64,000 nucleotides of DNA, from contig NZ_CP072359.1 in the NCBI RefSeq assembly GCF_018128065.1, positions 620,001 to 684,000 on the forward strand. The letters run 5' to 3'. A program made the translations under genes and the position numbers. Shown one piece after another: positions 1-10,549 of the stretch. The DNA is from Prevotella melaninogenica (GTDB lineage: Bacteria; Bacteroidota; Bacteroidia; Bacteroidales; Bacteroidaceae). The notes under the pieces are model-generated. The model was not told the DNA's origin, did no database searches, and saw only the letters and a program-made list of their open reading frames with translations. The stretch's first letter is position 1. Every line of letters starts with the position of its first letter.

Positions 1-2346
1 TGTTGCATGGAACATCAAATAGAGCTTGTAGTACATCTGGGTTGTTCCCCATGTACCATATTCAAACCACTTTTGCTTGTTAGCGAAGCGGTCAGCGTAT
101 GTTGATACAGCACTCTCGCAAACACCGTCATATCTCTTACCGTCAACATCGTTGTAAGAGCATCTCTCAGAACGACTGGTTACACGACCACAGGTAAACA
201 TAATCATGTTAGAGTACATATTCACAGAAATCTCAGTCATACCTGCAGTGTTAAAAAGCTGCTGGTGGTTATGACCGAACTCGTGTGCAGGTCCCCAGAG
301 TGTACCGTTACCCCACTTCATCTTGTCGTAGTTGAGTACGTCGCCCAAAGTGTTGTAATTATAATAGGTACCACCTGTTGTAGCATACATATAACCATGG
401 TCGACGGCAGTAGCATTGAGAACATTGTTGCACTTATCACGCTTAGCGGAACGGAAGCCCATGAGGTCGTCCTCGCGCTGTACGATGCTGTTCCAAATTT
501 CAACAAGTTCCTTCATGTGAACAGGAGTGTACTGCTTGCAAGCATCGCTTGGCATGTGCATAACAATCAACTCGCCCTTCATGTTGAAAGCCTTTGCCCA
601 AACAAGACCATCAGACTGCATCTTCTGCCAATCCTCGTTAGTATCGCCCTTCGTGAGGTCGAAGTAACCATTCACCTTACCACCTTCGATGTGGATGTTA
701 ATTGGCTGATAACTCTTAAGCGTCTTACCATTGTTAAAGGTACGACCAATATAGTTTACAAAGACATTGTTCTCACCTTGGTTAAGAATGATGTTCAAAC
801 CCTTCTTTAAGTTATAGTACTTACCTGCACTACGTGTACCTAATGGTACCAATTCAATCTGCACAGTTGCCTTATCAGGAATTTCATCACCAAGGAAGAC
901 GAAGAGGTCCTCACCATCAGAAACAGTGATACCTGTTGGATTAGTCATACTACCATAGTTGTAGCCGATACCCATAGATTTTGCCCACGCACCATACTCA
1001 TTCTCGCTATAAGCCTTGTAGTTAGCAATACGGAACTTTTGCTCCCAATTGCGACCACTTGGATAACTCTTCCAACTCTGGTTCTTAATCTTTAAAACAA
1101 CATCTTGCAAGCCTTGTGGAACGCCATCAGTAGTCATCTTAGCCTTCAAAGCCTCATCAGTCATAGCCTTCACCTCTGCTGTTACTTCAGTAGCTGCGCT
1201 ATTGGTGAAGTAAGTTGCAACAGCTGTTGCATACTTGTCTATATTCTTAGTCAAGTCAACACGTGCCTTATAAGCATCCTGCTGCTCCTTGAGCTTTGCC
1301 TGATCAATGGTAGCCTCTTTGAAAAGCCACTTGTTAGCCTCATTACTGGTGTACCATCCTACAGGACGATAACCCTGACTCTCTGCACAGTGGATACCAA
1401 CATTGTTACCATCAATCATCTCGAAAGCCAACACGTAAGCATCATCTTGGTTACGCTGGAAATCGAAGCCATTACCCTTAGCCTCTGAAGTGGTATAGGT
1501 ACAACTTGTAGCACCATTCTGTGGAACGATATACTTACCCGTAACAGCGTTCTGGAATGCATAACGACTATTGTCTAACTTCACTAACTTCCAACAATAA
1601 CTATAGTCATTATCGCTAAAGCTACGTGTTGAGAGTGAACCTTCAATATAGTCCTCACGCATAGCTCTGCCATAAGGTTCAGAGACAATCTCATAATACT
1701 TTGTCAAGTCCTTTGTTGGGTCAACTATCTTTGTTAACTCAGCAAGTCTCGAATGAACCTGCTCATCGCTAAGGTTTGTTACAGGAACTAAACGGAACTC
1801 ACTTGGTCCGAGCGCTGTTTTGCCATTGTCCCTCAATGGATGCCAGCGTACGACAACTTTCTGCCCATCAAGATGCCAACACCAATCGTCTTTCACACGA
1901 TCATTATAGATGTTGAAATAAGACTTGCCAGTACCAGCCGACTCTGTCTGATAAACAACCTGGAACTTATAAGCACCTGCGCCTGTTTCGTAGGCTTGAT
2001 TGTTTCCTGACACAGTCTGAATATACTTACCATCTTTCAAACTCTGAATGGTATAGTTGTCACCACCCTTTGAATGGAGGATAAACACGTTAGAATAGTC
2101 TGTTGCTGTTGATGTAAAGCTCTTACCATGCAACTGTCCATTAGCATTTGCATAGACATAAAGGTCAGTGCCCAGCTGTCGCTTATCGTTTACAATATAG
2201 TAAACGCCAGTCTTGATTTGCTGATTCTCTCCTTCTGCCTTTGGTGCAGGAGAGAGAGGCGATGCCTTCGCAACACTTGGTATAACGGCGGTCAATGCCA
2301 TTGCAGCCATCAGCGCCTTGTTACGTAAAAATCTTTCAAATAACAT
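1..2346 (-). CDS. M60 (enhancin-like) metallopeptidase, C-terminus beyond window
   Basis: Secreted zinc metallopeptidase of the M60/M60-like group, a family known to cleave mucin-type glycoproteins. The frame is open from the ATG at 2346 to base 1 (782 codons, no stop). A hydrophobic N-terminus suggests a signal peptide. Residues about 40-300 look like beta-trefoil or lectin-like repeats. The peptidase domain starts near residue 465 and carries the zinc motif HEFGH (residues 688-692) followed by Glu705, matching HExxH plus a distal E. It is the last gene visible in a co-directional run with SusC, SusD and surface lipoproteins, 88 bases after the BACON gene, so it is probably the enzyme of that locus. 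The C-terminus is off the window, so binding modules there cannot be judged. Family assignment is strong; mucin as substrate is inferred from the family. Confidence 0.88.
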   Translation of the reverse strand, partial: MLFERFLRNKALMAAMALTAVIPSVAKASPLSPAPKAEGENQQIKTGVYYIVNDKRQLGTDLYVYANANGQLHGKSFTSTATDYSNVFILHSKGGDNYTIQSLKDGKYIQTVSGNNQAYETGAGAYKFQVVYQTESAGTGKSYFNIYNDRVKDDWCWHLDGQKVVVRWHPLRDNGKTALGPSEFRLVPVTNLSDEQVHSRLAELTKIVDPTKDLTKYYEIVSEPYGRAMREDYIEGSLSTRSFSDNDYSYCWKLVKLDNSRYAFQNAVTGKYIVPQNGATSCTYTTSEAKGNGFDFQRNQDDAYVLAFEMIDGNNVGIHCAESQGYRPVGWYTSNEANKWLFKEATIDQAKLKEQQDAYKARVDLTKNIDKYATAVATYFTNSAATEVTAEVKAMTDEALKAKMTTDGVPQGLQDVVLKIKNQSWKSYPSGRNWEQKFRIANYKAYSENEYGAWAKSMGIGYNYGSMTNPTGITVSDGEDLFVFLGDEIPDKATVQIELVPLGTRSAGKYYNLKKGLNIILNQGENNVFVNYIGRTFNNGKTLKSYQPINIHIEGGKVNGYFDLTKGDTNEDWQKMQSDGLVWAKAFNMKGELIVMHMPSDACKQYTPVHMKELVEIWNSIVQREDDLMGFRSAKRDKCNNVLNATAVDHGYMYATTGGTYYNYNTLGDVLNYDKMKWGNGTLWGPAHEFGHNHQQLFNTAGMTEISVNMYSNMIMFTCGRVTSRSERCSYNDVDGKRYDGVCESAVSTYADRFANKQKWFEYGTWGTTQMYYKLYLMFHAT

Positions 2347-2434
2347 AGATTAATTAAATAAGTAGTAGTTGTTTTTTTAACGGGAGAAATCTGCTGGCAT
2401 AGGCTTCCTATGCCAGCGGATTGAGATAGAGGGA

Positions 2435-4240
2435 TTAAAGACCTAACTGTTGCTTTTTCCAAGCCTCATCGTGATAAACGTAGAGGTGAAGCTCAGCGAG
2501 GTACCAATATGAAGAACCACCACCATTATTGATATTTGTACCGTTCTTGCGCTGTGTAGGCTCAAAGCGGATATGGGTGATAGTTGCACCATTTGTCTTT
2601 GTGTAAGAGAGAGGCTCACTCACTGCATTCGTAGAACGATAAGTTACGTGAGTTGATACAGGAGTAGCAGATGTGATAACGTCAGAAGAAGCATAGATAT
2701 TTACCTTCTTAGGGTTACGGTCATTGCTTGTCACCTTGTTCTCATCGAAGCCAATGTAGAAAGTACCGTTGATACCCTCATTAAGTGTGATATCAATGTG
2801 TGGACGTGGGTCACTGGTGCTACCGTTGCTCTTTGTCTGGAAGTAAGTAGTCTTATTACCATCAACCGCAGAACCAATCTCATGACCTGGCTGCATTGAG
2901 TTAGAAGAAACCATACTTGCATTGAGAGGAATCTCAACAGCCTCTGACCACTCATTAGCCTGAGCCGTTGCTGTTGCAGGAGCATTCGTGTTCTTACCTC
3001 TGAGACCCTGAGTCGTTACGGTGATAGTGTAGTTGCCTGCAAAGTTGAATACATCATTGAGAACACAAGATGTCTCAGTTGCAGCAACCTCCTTCACTGA
3101 CTCAGGAACGCCAGCCATATTGCTCTTCGCTCTGATGATAACCTTCTCATAGTTCACCTCGTCTGGTGCCTTCCATGTTACGTTGAACTGGCCCTTACCC
3201 GGTGTTACGTTTACATCGCTCACACCAGTAGGAACAATATCTTGGAATGCCTGTTGTGTTACGTGGATTGTAAATGGCTGTGCGCTACTGTTAGAAGGCT
3301 TACAAACCACGTCACAAGAACGAGGATTATCTGTAGCATTGAGAGTTGCTGTGAAGACAGCCTCAGAACCAGCAATAAACTTCTTAGTTGTTGACAACCA
3401 GCCCTTAGCATCCTCTGGAATGATAATCTCATAGTTACCATCAGAAGCAGCACGCTGGAATGGCACACGATAAGTACGACCGAGGTCTACCATCTCAACA
3501 GAAGCCTGCTTAGATGCCATTGGATAGATAGGACGAACCTTATAACCCTTAGCAGCCTGCTCGATGACATACTCGATAGAAGCATCCCAGTTGTCAGAAC
3601 TCTTCAGACGTACTGTACAGTAGCGTTTCTCTGAAGTTGTATTAGGATCCATATCGAAGTGGAGCTTAACAATACCATTTTGCTTTACTGTCTTGCTTGC
3701 ATCCAAACGAACGAAAGACACAGTGTCAGGGATAACGATGTTGTCAAGGTTGAGGTTGGTCTCAACTGGTACGTCGATACTTGTCACATTGCTCTCAAGG
3801 AGAGAGTAGAATGTACCCTCACGATTGAAGAATGGATTTTCCTCTGGAATACGAAGCACACTCTCAAAGCCCATCTGTGATACTTTAATATCGTAAGATG
3901 CGTGCTCACCATGAGAAATAGTAATCTTAGCCTCACGAGCCTTGAAGCCATTGTAAGCTGGTGCCTTTACAGTTACACCCTTACCATCAGCATTCTTGGT
4001 AACAGTGAGCCATTCAGCATTACTCACAGCCTTCCACTCATCAAGAGGAACATTCGTTTCAACAACAATCTGCTGTTCGCCACCCTCCTTATTGAATGAA
4101 ATCATTCGCTGAGAAGAATGAGGAACCTCAAGCTCCTTACCAGTAAAGTCGGTGTCATAGTCAGCTGCACAGGATGCGAGCCCTAAGGTGCCCACGAATA
4201 GCACTGACAGCATGAATAGGAAATTAATCTTAAGTTTCAT
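2435..4240 (-). CDS. BACON / Fn3-like / discoidin-type surface lipoprotein
   Basis: A 601-residue predicted surface glycan-binding lipoprotein. The signal peptide ends in a lipobox (GLASC, Cys24). Three BACON-like beta-sandwich segments follow at about residues 40-127, 130-235 and 240-330, then an Fn3-like domain (about 338-430), then a C-terminal F5/8 type C (discoidin, CBM32-like) domain (about 435-590) with typical AVDGNKTTYF and YLAELHLYVY segments. BACON domains often accompany carbohydrate or mucin binding in Bacteroidota. Position after SusC, SusD and DUF4361 genes and before the M60 peptidase fits the role of an auxiliary surface binding protein (SGBP-like). No catalytic motif was seen. 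Confidence 0.85.
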   Translation of the reverse strand: MKLKINFLFMLSVLFVGTLGLASCAADYDTDFTGKELEVPHSSQRMISFNKEGGEQQIVVETNVPLDEWKAVSNAEWLTVTKNADGKGVTVKAPAYNGFKAREAKITISHGEHASYDIKVSQMGFESVLRIPEENPFFNREGTFYSLLESNVTSIDVPVETNLNLDNIVIPDTVSFVRLDASKTVKQNGIVKLHFDMDPNTTSEKRYCTVRLKSSDNWDASIEYVIEQAAKGYKVRPIYPMASKQASVEMVDLGRTYRVPFQRAASDGNYEIIIPEDAKGWLSTTKKFIAGSEAVFTATLNATDNPRSCDVVCKPSNSSAQPFTIHVTQQAFQDIVPTGVSDVNVTPGKGQFNVTWKAPDEVNYEKVIIRAKSNMAGVPESVKEVAATETSCVLNDVFNFAGNYTITVTTQGLRGKNTNAPATATAQANEWSEAVEIPLNASMVSSNSMQPGHEIGSAVDGNKTTYFQTKSNGSTSDPRPHIDITLNEGINGTFYIGFDENKVTSNDRNPKKVNIYASSDVITSATPVSTHVTYRSTNAVSEPLSYTKTNGATITHIRFEPTQRKNGTNINNGGGSSYWYLAELHLYVYHDEAWKKQQLGL

Positions 4241-4259
4241 TATTCGTAGTTATTTATCG

Positions 4260-5318
4260 TTAAAGTTTATCTGCTCTTGGATTATACTGATAGCGCAGCT
4301 TAGACAACACTTCTTTCCATGGACCTTCCTTCCATGTACCATCGTTCTGCTTGGTATTCTTCATCACACGGTAACGATAGTGGAGACGGAACTCCTTGAA
4401 GTAAGTAGGGTTAGTTGATGCACTACCTCCTAACTCATTGAGCAAGAAAGTATTGTTATACTCACCAACAGGGGTAAGCATTTCTACCTCTATAGAATCC
4501 TGCTTGTAAGGCTTCAGCATTACGTTGTAAGCTGATGGATTTGTAACGGTCTGCGAACCGATAGTAGCAATGATACTCTTCACATTGATGTCATGCAATG
4601 CCTTTTCGTAGTTATCCCACTTCTCATCACCAGCAAGGAAACGAACAGCATTAGATGCTACTGGGAACGCACGAACAGTATTGGTTGGACGAGTCGTTGA
4701 CTTTGTTTCAAGGTTAGTAACCTGTGAAGACACCAACTGATAGTTCCAACCCTCAGCTGTAGAGCCGTAGGCATTCTTCCATGTAACCTTTATCAATACG
4801 TGATTCAACTTAACACCTAACTTGTTATTGTCAGTTGCGAGTGCACTTGCATCGTGGCTAACAATCTTGTAGTCGAGGAAGTAAGTACTGTCAGGTGACA
4901 AAGTTCCAAGATTCTTCAACTTGATATCAAAGAGGCACTTGTTTGTACCTGAAGGGATAGTACCCGTCAAAGCAGGGTCTTCATAGCAGTTCTGTGGCAG
5001 AAGACGTGCAAACTTTGTGCTGTCGATATCGAAGTTAGACTTGTTATAAGCATTGAAGAGTGAATCATCATGAGCAATAGTCACGTGATAGTCACGGTCT
5101 GCCATCTGCGAACCACTCAGATTTGCTACCAACTTGATAGAAGCCGTACCGTTCTCCACGGCAGAAAGCTCTACCGTGGTACGATCATAGATACGATTGG
5201 AACCTGCCATCAATCCTACCTTGTGGGGATAGAAGTTCTGCTCAAAGTCATAATTGTTACATGATGACAATGCTACTGCAGCCAAGGCACATCCTAAAAT
5301 ATACTTGTATTTTTTCAT
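4260..5318 (-). CDS. DUF1735/DUF4361-type lipoprotein
   Basis: A 352-residue lipoprotein with a lipobox (ALSSC, Cys19). The N-terminal part (about 30-170), with a GSNRIYDRTTVEL segment, resembles DUF1735 (BT_3987-like beta-sandwich). The C-terminal part resembles DUF4361. Such proteins sit beside SusC/SusD pairs in host-glycan loci and are thought to bind glycans at the cell surface. It lies 19 bases upstream of the BACON gene and 23 bases after the SusD gene, so co-transcription is likely. No catalytic residues were recognised. Confidence 0.82.
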   Translation of the reverse strand: MKKYKYILGCALAAVALSSCNNYDFEQNFYPHKVGLMAGSNRIYDRTTVELSAVENGTASIKLVANLSGSQMADRDYHVTIAHDDSLFNAYNKSNFDIDSTKFARLLPQNCYEDPALTGTIPSGTNKCLFDIKLKNLGTLSPDSTYFLDYKIVSHDASALATDNNKLGVKLNHVLIKVTWKNAYGSTAEGWNYQLVSSQVTNLETKSTTRPTNTVRAFPVASNAVRFLAGDEKWDNYEKALHDINVKSIIATIGSQTVTNPSAYNVMLKPYKQDSIEVEMLTPVGEYNNTFLLNELGGSASTNPTYFKEFRLHYRYRVMKNTKQNDGTWKEGPWKEVLSKLRYQYNPRADKL

Positions 5319-5341
5319 AAATAGTTACAATATTAACGTTA

Positions 5342-7372
5342 TTAACGATCCCAACCCGGATTCTGATCCATCTTAGGACTCTTCACCAACTCACGATGCT
5401 GGAGTGGGAGGAATACCATACGTGGGAGAGCCTTACGGTCACGAATATTCTGCTCGTTGATTGTTACGAGGTTGAAGAATGGACCATCGTTGTTACCCTT
5501 CTTCTCGCTGTAAACATCGAGACCACGCCAGTTAGAGCTGTTAGCATCCTCTGTGAAGTAAGTACCCCAACGACGTGTGTCGAAGTAGCGATGACCTTCA
5601 TTGAAGAGCTCAACCTGACGTTCATTCTTGATTACCTCATCGAAGGCATTCTCTGCGCTGAGTGTTGCAGCTTCTACGCCCGGGAGACCAACACGATAAC
5701 GAATCATATTGAAGTAACGTGCCATAGCAGCCTCATCACGACTTACAGCAACATCAACTAATCTGCCGCTTGCATCCCATGTCTTCACTGTCTCTGAACC
5801 CTGAACATGGTTAGCTGCCTCACAGTAAGCCAACAAGATTTCAGCATAACGGATGATTGGGAATGGTTTAGGAATAACAGCAGCACCATCCTTACCATGC
5901 CAAGAGTCATCTGGGTGGATGTACTTAAATGGTACGTAACCACTGATACAGTAGTCATTAGGGTTGTTACCAGCTGCATTCTTACCAGCCTTAGAATCAT
6001 CAATAGAGTACCAGAAAGTCTGGTTGTTAAAACTACCATCGGTAGTAGAGTTCATCTTCCAGATACGACCCGGGAAGCCAATACTTGCATAGAAGCGAGC
6101 TGAACGGTTCGTGTAAGCCAATGGTGTACCATTTGCCATATCGCAATCACCGATAGACTTCTTCTGGTTCACGTGCTTGGTCAAGTCTGCCTCATAGAGT
6201 GGAGACTCTGCTGGCTTCTTACCATCTTTCATCAAGAAGCAGTCGATTACACGCTGTGGAACTGACATACCACCCCATCCACCATAGTTCACTGGGAATG
6301 AGTGATGGGTATACTCCATTACAGGACCTGAGTACTCATCAGCCCAGATAAGCTCTCTGTTCACCTTTGCTGTACCTTCACCATTGAACATATCAGCAAA
6401 AGAGTGATATGGGTCAATACCGCCTGCACCATCAGGGAACTTCGCTGTTGGAACAGATGCATCGAGTGGATATGGGTTATCCTTATCGGCATCAACTGTG
6501 AAGAGTGTATAGTAGTTGAGATCGATTACCTGCTTAGCAGCAGCTGCAGCAACAGCCCAACGCTTTGCATCGTAGTCCTGATTTACATAATACTTACCAT
6601 CGCTCTTACGCTTCCATTCACCAAAGCAACGCTTTGCATAAGTACCACCATTGAAGGTTGGTGAAGCCTGAATAAGGCGAAGACGTGCGATAAGTGCCAA
6701 CGCAGTACCCTTTGTTGGACGACCGAAGTAAGCAGTTGACTGCTCGCTTGGACGTTTCAAACCCGGAAGTGACTGTGCAAACTCATTACAGATATAGTCA
6801 ATAGACTCATCCATTGTTGCACGCTCGCGGTCATAGTAATCAGCCTTTTCACTGGTTGAGATAACCTCGTCACCGACAATCAGACAAGGACCCCAGTTCT
6901 GCAACAATACGTAGTAAGCATAACCACGGATGAAGTGAACCATTGCCTTATAGTCTGCCTTATCATTGTTAGACATATCACCAACCTTGTCAACCTTCTG
7001 CAACATAAGGTTGCATCGCTTGATAATCTTATACATCTGGTACCACTGTCCCCAGTTAGGAACGTTCTCAGCATTAACATTACCTACTGTGAACTTTGCA
7101 CCCCAGAACTCGTTCGTCTGCCAGCGTACACAAATCTCGTCTGATGCTGTCTCACCCGGAGTCCATGAGTTACCCCAAATGTTACCAGCTGATGGGAACA
7201 TCGTTGGAGTAGCATAGAGATAGCCATTTGCATTCTGGGCTGAGTGGAAGATAGAATCCTCCTTGAAGATAGCATTAAAGTTGTCGTCCTGATCCAAGAA
7301 GTTACATGATGTGAATGTCATGCCTGAGAACAGAGCTGCAACAGCGCCCAAAGCTAAAATATGTTTTTTCAT
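5342..7372 (-). CDS. SusD/RagB family nutrient-binding lipoprotein
   Basis: A 676-residue SusD-family outer-membrane lipoprotein that forms the lid of the SusC transporter. A signal peptide and lipobox (FTSC, Cys23) lead into the SusD-like TPR region, with the typical early GNIWGNSWTPGETASDE and YKIIKRCNLMLQ segments and later RGYAYYVLLQNWG. The C-terminal RagB/SusD segment contains the usual NERQVELFNEGHRYFDTRRW block near residue 600. At 676 residues it is longer than the common 500-600. It follows the SusC gene by 28 bases. The ligand cannot be read from sequence; the neighbouring M60 peptidase suggests glycoprotein-derived glycans or glycopeptides. Confidence 0.95.
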   Translation of the reverse strand: MKKHILALGAVAALFSGMTFTSCNFLDQDDNFNAIFKEDSIFHSAQNANGYLYATPTMFPSAGNIWGNSWTPGETASDEICVRWQTNEFWGAKFTVGNVNAENVPNWGQWYQMYKIIKRCNLMLQKVDKVGDMSNNDKADYKAMVHFIRGYAYYVLLQNWGPCLIVGDEVISTSEKADYYDRERATMDESIDYICNEFAQSLPGLKRPSEQSTAYFGRPTKGTALALIARLRLIQASPTFNGGTYAKRCFGEWKRKSDGKYYVNQDYDAKRWAVAAAAAKQVIDLNYYTLFTVDADKDNPYPLDASVPTAKFPDGAGGIDPYHSFADMFNGEGTAKVNRELIWADEYSGPVMEYTHHSFPVNYGGWGGMSVPQRVIDCFLMKDGKKPAESPLYEADLTKHVNQKKSIGDCDMANGTPLAYTNRSARFYASIGFPGRIWKMNSTTDGSFNNQTFWYSIDDSKAGKNAAGNNPNDYCISGYVPFKYIHPDDSWHGKDGAAVIPKPFPIIRYAEILLAYCEAANHVQGSETVKTWDASGRLVDVAVSRDEAAMARYFNMIRYRVGLPGVEAATLSAENAFDEVIKNERQVELFNEGHRYFDTRRWGTYFTEDANSSNWRGLDVYSEKKGNNDGPFFNLVTINEQNIRDRKALPRMVFLPLQHRELVKSPKMDQNPGWDR

Positions 7373-7400
7373 TATTACAATCTAATTAAGAGGTGAAACC

Positions 7401-10400
7401 TTAGAATCTAAAGTACATCTGCAATGAATAGGTGGTTGGGATTGGATAAGCCGCACCATTGTACCAAGCCTGCTCTGGGTCGAAGTACTTTGCGCTGTCG
7501 ATAGTGAAGAGGTTGTTGATAACGAAGTCACACTCCAGCGAGCTAAGACCAGCAGCACGCAGCCACTTACGATGACGGAAGACATATCGGAAGTTCAACT
7601 CCTGAAAACGGAGGAATGAACCATTCTGCTTCCAGAAAGTAGAAAGCTGTGAGTTGTTGGTATTTGAACCGTAAGAGAGACGTGGGAACATTGCGTTAGG
7701 ATTCTCTGTTGACGGATCACCAGAGTACCATGATGGAATCCAACGATTCTTTGGATTGTTAACCATCTTCAACACATTACCCATCTCACCATTATAGAAT
7801 GGAATCCAACCTGCATCGTGACCCATACCTACACGGTAGTAGTTAACACCTGTATTACCCTTGAAGAGCAAACTTACAGTAAAGTCCTTATAGTTGAACT
7901 CACCACCAAGACCGAACATTACACGAGGAACGTTGTTACCATATGACAATGGCACACGGTCATCACCGTTGATGACACCATCACCATTGACATCACGATA
8001 CTTGATATCACCAGGACGAACAACACCGAAAGCTCCTGTCTGGTCTGGACTCTGACGGATATCAGCCTCATCCTTGAAGAGACCCTCAGCAATGTAACCA
8101 CGCAATACACCGTATGGCATACCTGTCACACTCTGATAATCGTAAGCAAGCTTATTCTCCTCGAAGTAGTCAACAATGTTCTGTGACCATGTATAGTTGG
8201 CGCGAACGGTAAAGTTCATCTCCTTGTTAATCTTGTGGAAATAAGAGATGTTACCATCTGAACCGAATGAGTGCATACGACCCACGTTAGACTTAGGATA
8301 AGTAACCATACCAGCAAACTCTGGCAATGTAACACGGTCTTGGAAGATGTGGTCACGTGTGTCACGGAAGAAGTCAACTGTCACCTTGATAGCATCGTTG
8401 AAGAAGTTAGCATCGATACCGACGTTCAACTTCTTAGCAACCTCCCACTTCAAGTTGTCAGCACCCTGCTGCTTCTCAACAATACCCTGACCGGTATAAC
8501 CCCATGTGGTACCAGCGTGGTTGTTGATAATTGTCAAGTATGGGAAACGAGAATCCTTATCTGCAATCTGGTCGTTACCTGCAAGACCGTAAGAACCACG
8601 AATCTTGAAGAAGTTTACGAATGGAAGATGCTTCTGTACCCACTTGTATGAAGTTGGAGCCCAACCTACAGCTACTGATGGGAAGAAGCCGAAACGCTCA
8701 CCCTTAGGGAAGATGTCTGAACCAGTGTAACCGAAGTTAGCATCTACAAAATAAGTAGAGTTATAACCCCATGACAAACGACCTGACACATTCTGACGAC
8801 GCTTAGGAATAGCTGCGATACCGAGTGCATCACCATTGCCCCATTTAGAACCCTTTGTATCTTCCATATAATAGAAGAGGAGAGCACCGAGGTTGTGAGC
8901 ACCGATACTTGTATTATAGTCTAACTTAGCCTCCATGTAGTACTTTCTCCAAGATTCATTGTTTGAAGAGTACGACATATCTTGCTGCTTAGAACGCAGT
9001 GTCTTGATAAGGTCACCCGTAGAGGTACGACCCGTAGCGCGATAGTAGTCTGGCTTAACGAAACGACGCTCGCTGAAACCTGATGTGCGGTCATTAACAG
9101 CCTGAACAGAACCCACGAGTCCCTTGAGAATACCACCAAAGCGGTGTGTGAACTTCAAGGTAATCATGTTACGAGTGTTATCAGCTGAGTTGTAACCCTG
9201 ATAGTTAAGCGCTGCAAATGGAGAGATAAGGTCGTTCTGACCATAAGTTGGCAATGTTCCGTCAGCATATGTAACAGGGAACATCAATGGATTCAACTGG
9301 AGGACATCCTCCCACACTTGGTTGGTATTCTTACCACCCGGAGTTGTGTAGTTAGTGATGCTACCATCAACACCAAAGTAAAGCTCAGAACGCTTTGTAA
9401 GGTTCATGTTGATATTTGCACGATAAGTCAACTGGTCGTAAGACAATGGACGATGGAACTGGTTCTCCTTCTGCTTATAGGCTGCACCTTCATGGCGATA
9501 ACCTACAGAAACGAAGTACTGTGCAACATCACCACCACCACGCGCACTGGCATAGTAGTTCTCCTGCAAAGAGGTCTTCTTCATAATCTGGTCAATCCAG
9601 TTTACGTTTGGATAAAGCTCTGGGTCAAGATTGTTCTTGATGATATCCAACTGAATTGGCGTATAGAGATCTGACTCACCTGACATTGCACGTGCCTCAT
9701 TAGCAAGTCTTGCATAGTCGTAAGATGACAGATACTCAGGCAGACGCTTAATCTGTGACAACTTCACTGTCGCACGAGCTGTAATCTGAATCTTCTCCTT
9801 AGAACCGCGCTTGGTAGTAACCAATACAACACCGTTAGCACCACGCACACCATAGACAGCTGTTGCAGCAGCATCCTTTAATACAGAGATGCTCTCAACG
9901 TCGTCTACATCAATATCATTGAGACTGCCCTCGATACCGTCGATGAGAACCAACGCACTTGCACCAGCACCGAAGGTCGACACACCACGCACCCAGAAGT
10001 TTGAAAGGTTCTGTCCCGGCTCACCAGAAATCTGCATGGTGATAACACCCGGCATACGACCACCAATCATGTTCACAAGTGAAGTACCCGGGGTACGCAA
10101 CTCTTCCATATTAATAGTAGATACAGCACCTACCACCGATACCTTCTTCTGAGAGACAAGACCTGTCACGACAACCTCGTCGATAGCATTTGTCTTGGCT
10201 ACCTTGAACTTAACTGAAAGGGAAGGCTCATCCTTAAGAATGGTGCGCTGTACGGTCTCCATACCGACGTACTCGAACAAGAGCGTTGCACCCGGCTTAA
10301 CCTTAATCTCGAACTTACCATCAAGGTCGGAAACAGTTCCTACACCCGGCTCGTTCTTAACACGAACGGTAGCACCAATACAGGGTTCACCCGAATCATC

Positions 10401-10517
10401 ATAGATGACACCCGCTACCGAGAACTGCTTTGCAGTACCATTATCTTGTGAGTAGGCTTGAACTCCATAGGTCAACAGAGCCACCATGAGACACAAGACA
10501 TATAATGTTCTTCTCAT
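7401..10517 (-). CDS. SusC/RagA family TonB-dependent outer-membrane transporter
   Basis: A 1038-residue TonB-linked outer-membrane transporter. After a signal peptide (residues 1-24) comes a carboxypeptidase-regulatory-like domain (about 32-110), a TonB-box-like EVVVTG, a plug domain with the SusC signature SVLKDAAATAVYGVRGANG (about residues 210-230), and a long beta-barrel ending in an aromatic residue (MYFRF). It imports the product held by the SusD partner just downstream. Operon order is NHL/IPT protein, SusC, SusD, DUF4361, BACON, M60. No sigma/anti-sigma or hybrid two-component regulator is seen next to it in the window, so the regulator is elsewhere. Confidence 0.96.
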   Translation of the reverse strand: MRRTLYVLCLMVALLTYGVQAYSQDNGTAKQFSVAGVIYDDSGEPCIGATVRVKNEPGVGTVSDLDGKFEIKVKPGATLLFEYVGMETVQRTILKDEPSLSVKFKVAKTNAIDEVVVTGLVSQKKVSVVGAVSTINMEELRTPGTSLVNMIGGRMPGVITMQISGEPGQNLSNFWVRGVSTFGAGASALVLIDGIEGSLNDIDVDDVESISVLKDAAATAVYGVRGANGVVLVTTKRGSKEKIQITARATVKLSQIKRLPEYLSSYDYARLANEARAMSGESDLYTPIQLDIIKNNLDPELYPNVNWIDQIMKKTSLQENYYASARGGGDVAQYFVSVGYRHEGAAYKQKENQFHRPLSYDQLTYRANINMNLTKRSELYFGVDGSITNYTTPGGKNTNQVWEDVLQLNPLMFPVTYADGTLPTYGQNDLISPFAALNYQGYNSADNTRNMITLKFTHRFGGILKGLVGSVQAVNDRTSGFSERRFVKPDYYRATGRTSTGDLIKTLRSKQQDMSYSSNNESWRKYYMEAKLDYNTSIGAHNLGALLFYYMEDTKGSKWGNGDALGIAAIPKRRQNVSGRLSWGYNSTYFVDANFGYTGSDIFPKGERFGFFPSVAVGWAPTSYKWVQKHLPFVNFFKIRGSYGLAGNDQIADKDSRFPYLTIINNHAGTTWGYTGQGIVEKQQGADNLKWEVAKKLNVGIDANFFNDAIKVTVDFFRDTRDHIFQDRVTLPEFAGMVTYPKSNVGRMHSFGSDGNISYFHKINKEMNFTVRANYTWSQNIVDYFEENKLAYDYQSVTGMPYGVLRGYIAEGLFKDEADIRQSPDQTGAFGVVRPGDIKYRDVNGDGVINGDDRVPLSYGNNVPRVMFGLGGEFNYKDFTVSLLFKGNTGVNYYRVGMGHDAGWIPFYNGEMGNVLKMVNNPKNRWIPSWYSGDPSTENPNAMFPRLSYGSNTNNSQLSTFWKQNGSFLRFQELNFRYVFRHRKWLRAAGLSSLECDFVINNLFTIDSAKYFDPEQAWYNGAAYPIPTTYSLQMYFRF

Positions 10518-10549
10518 AAATCTATGTTTATAGTATTATTAGGTAATAG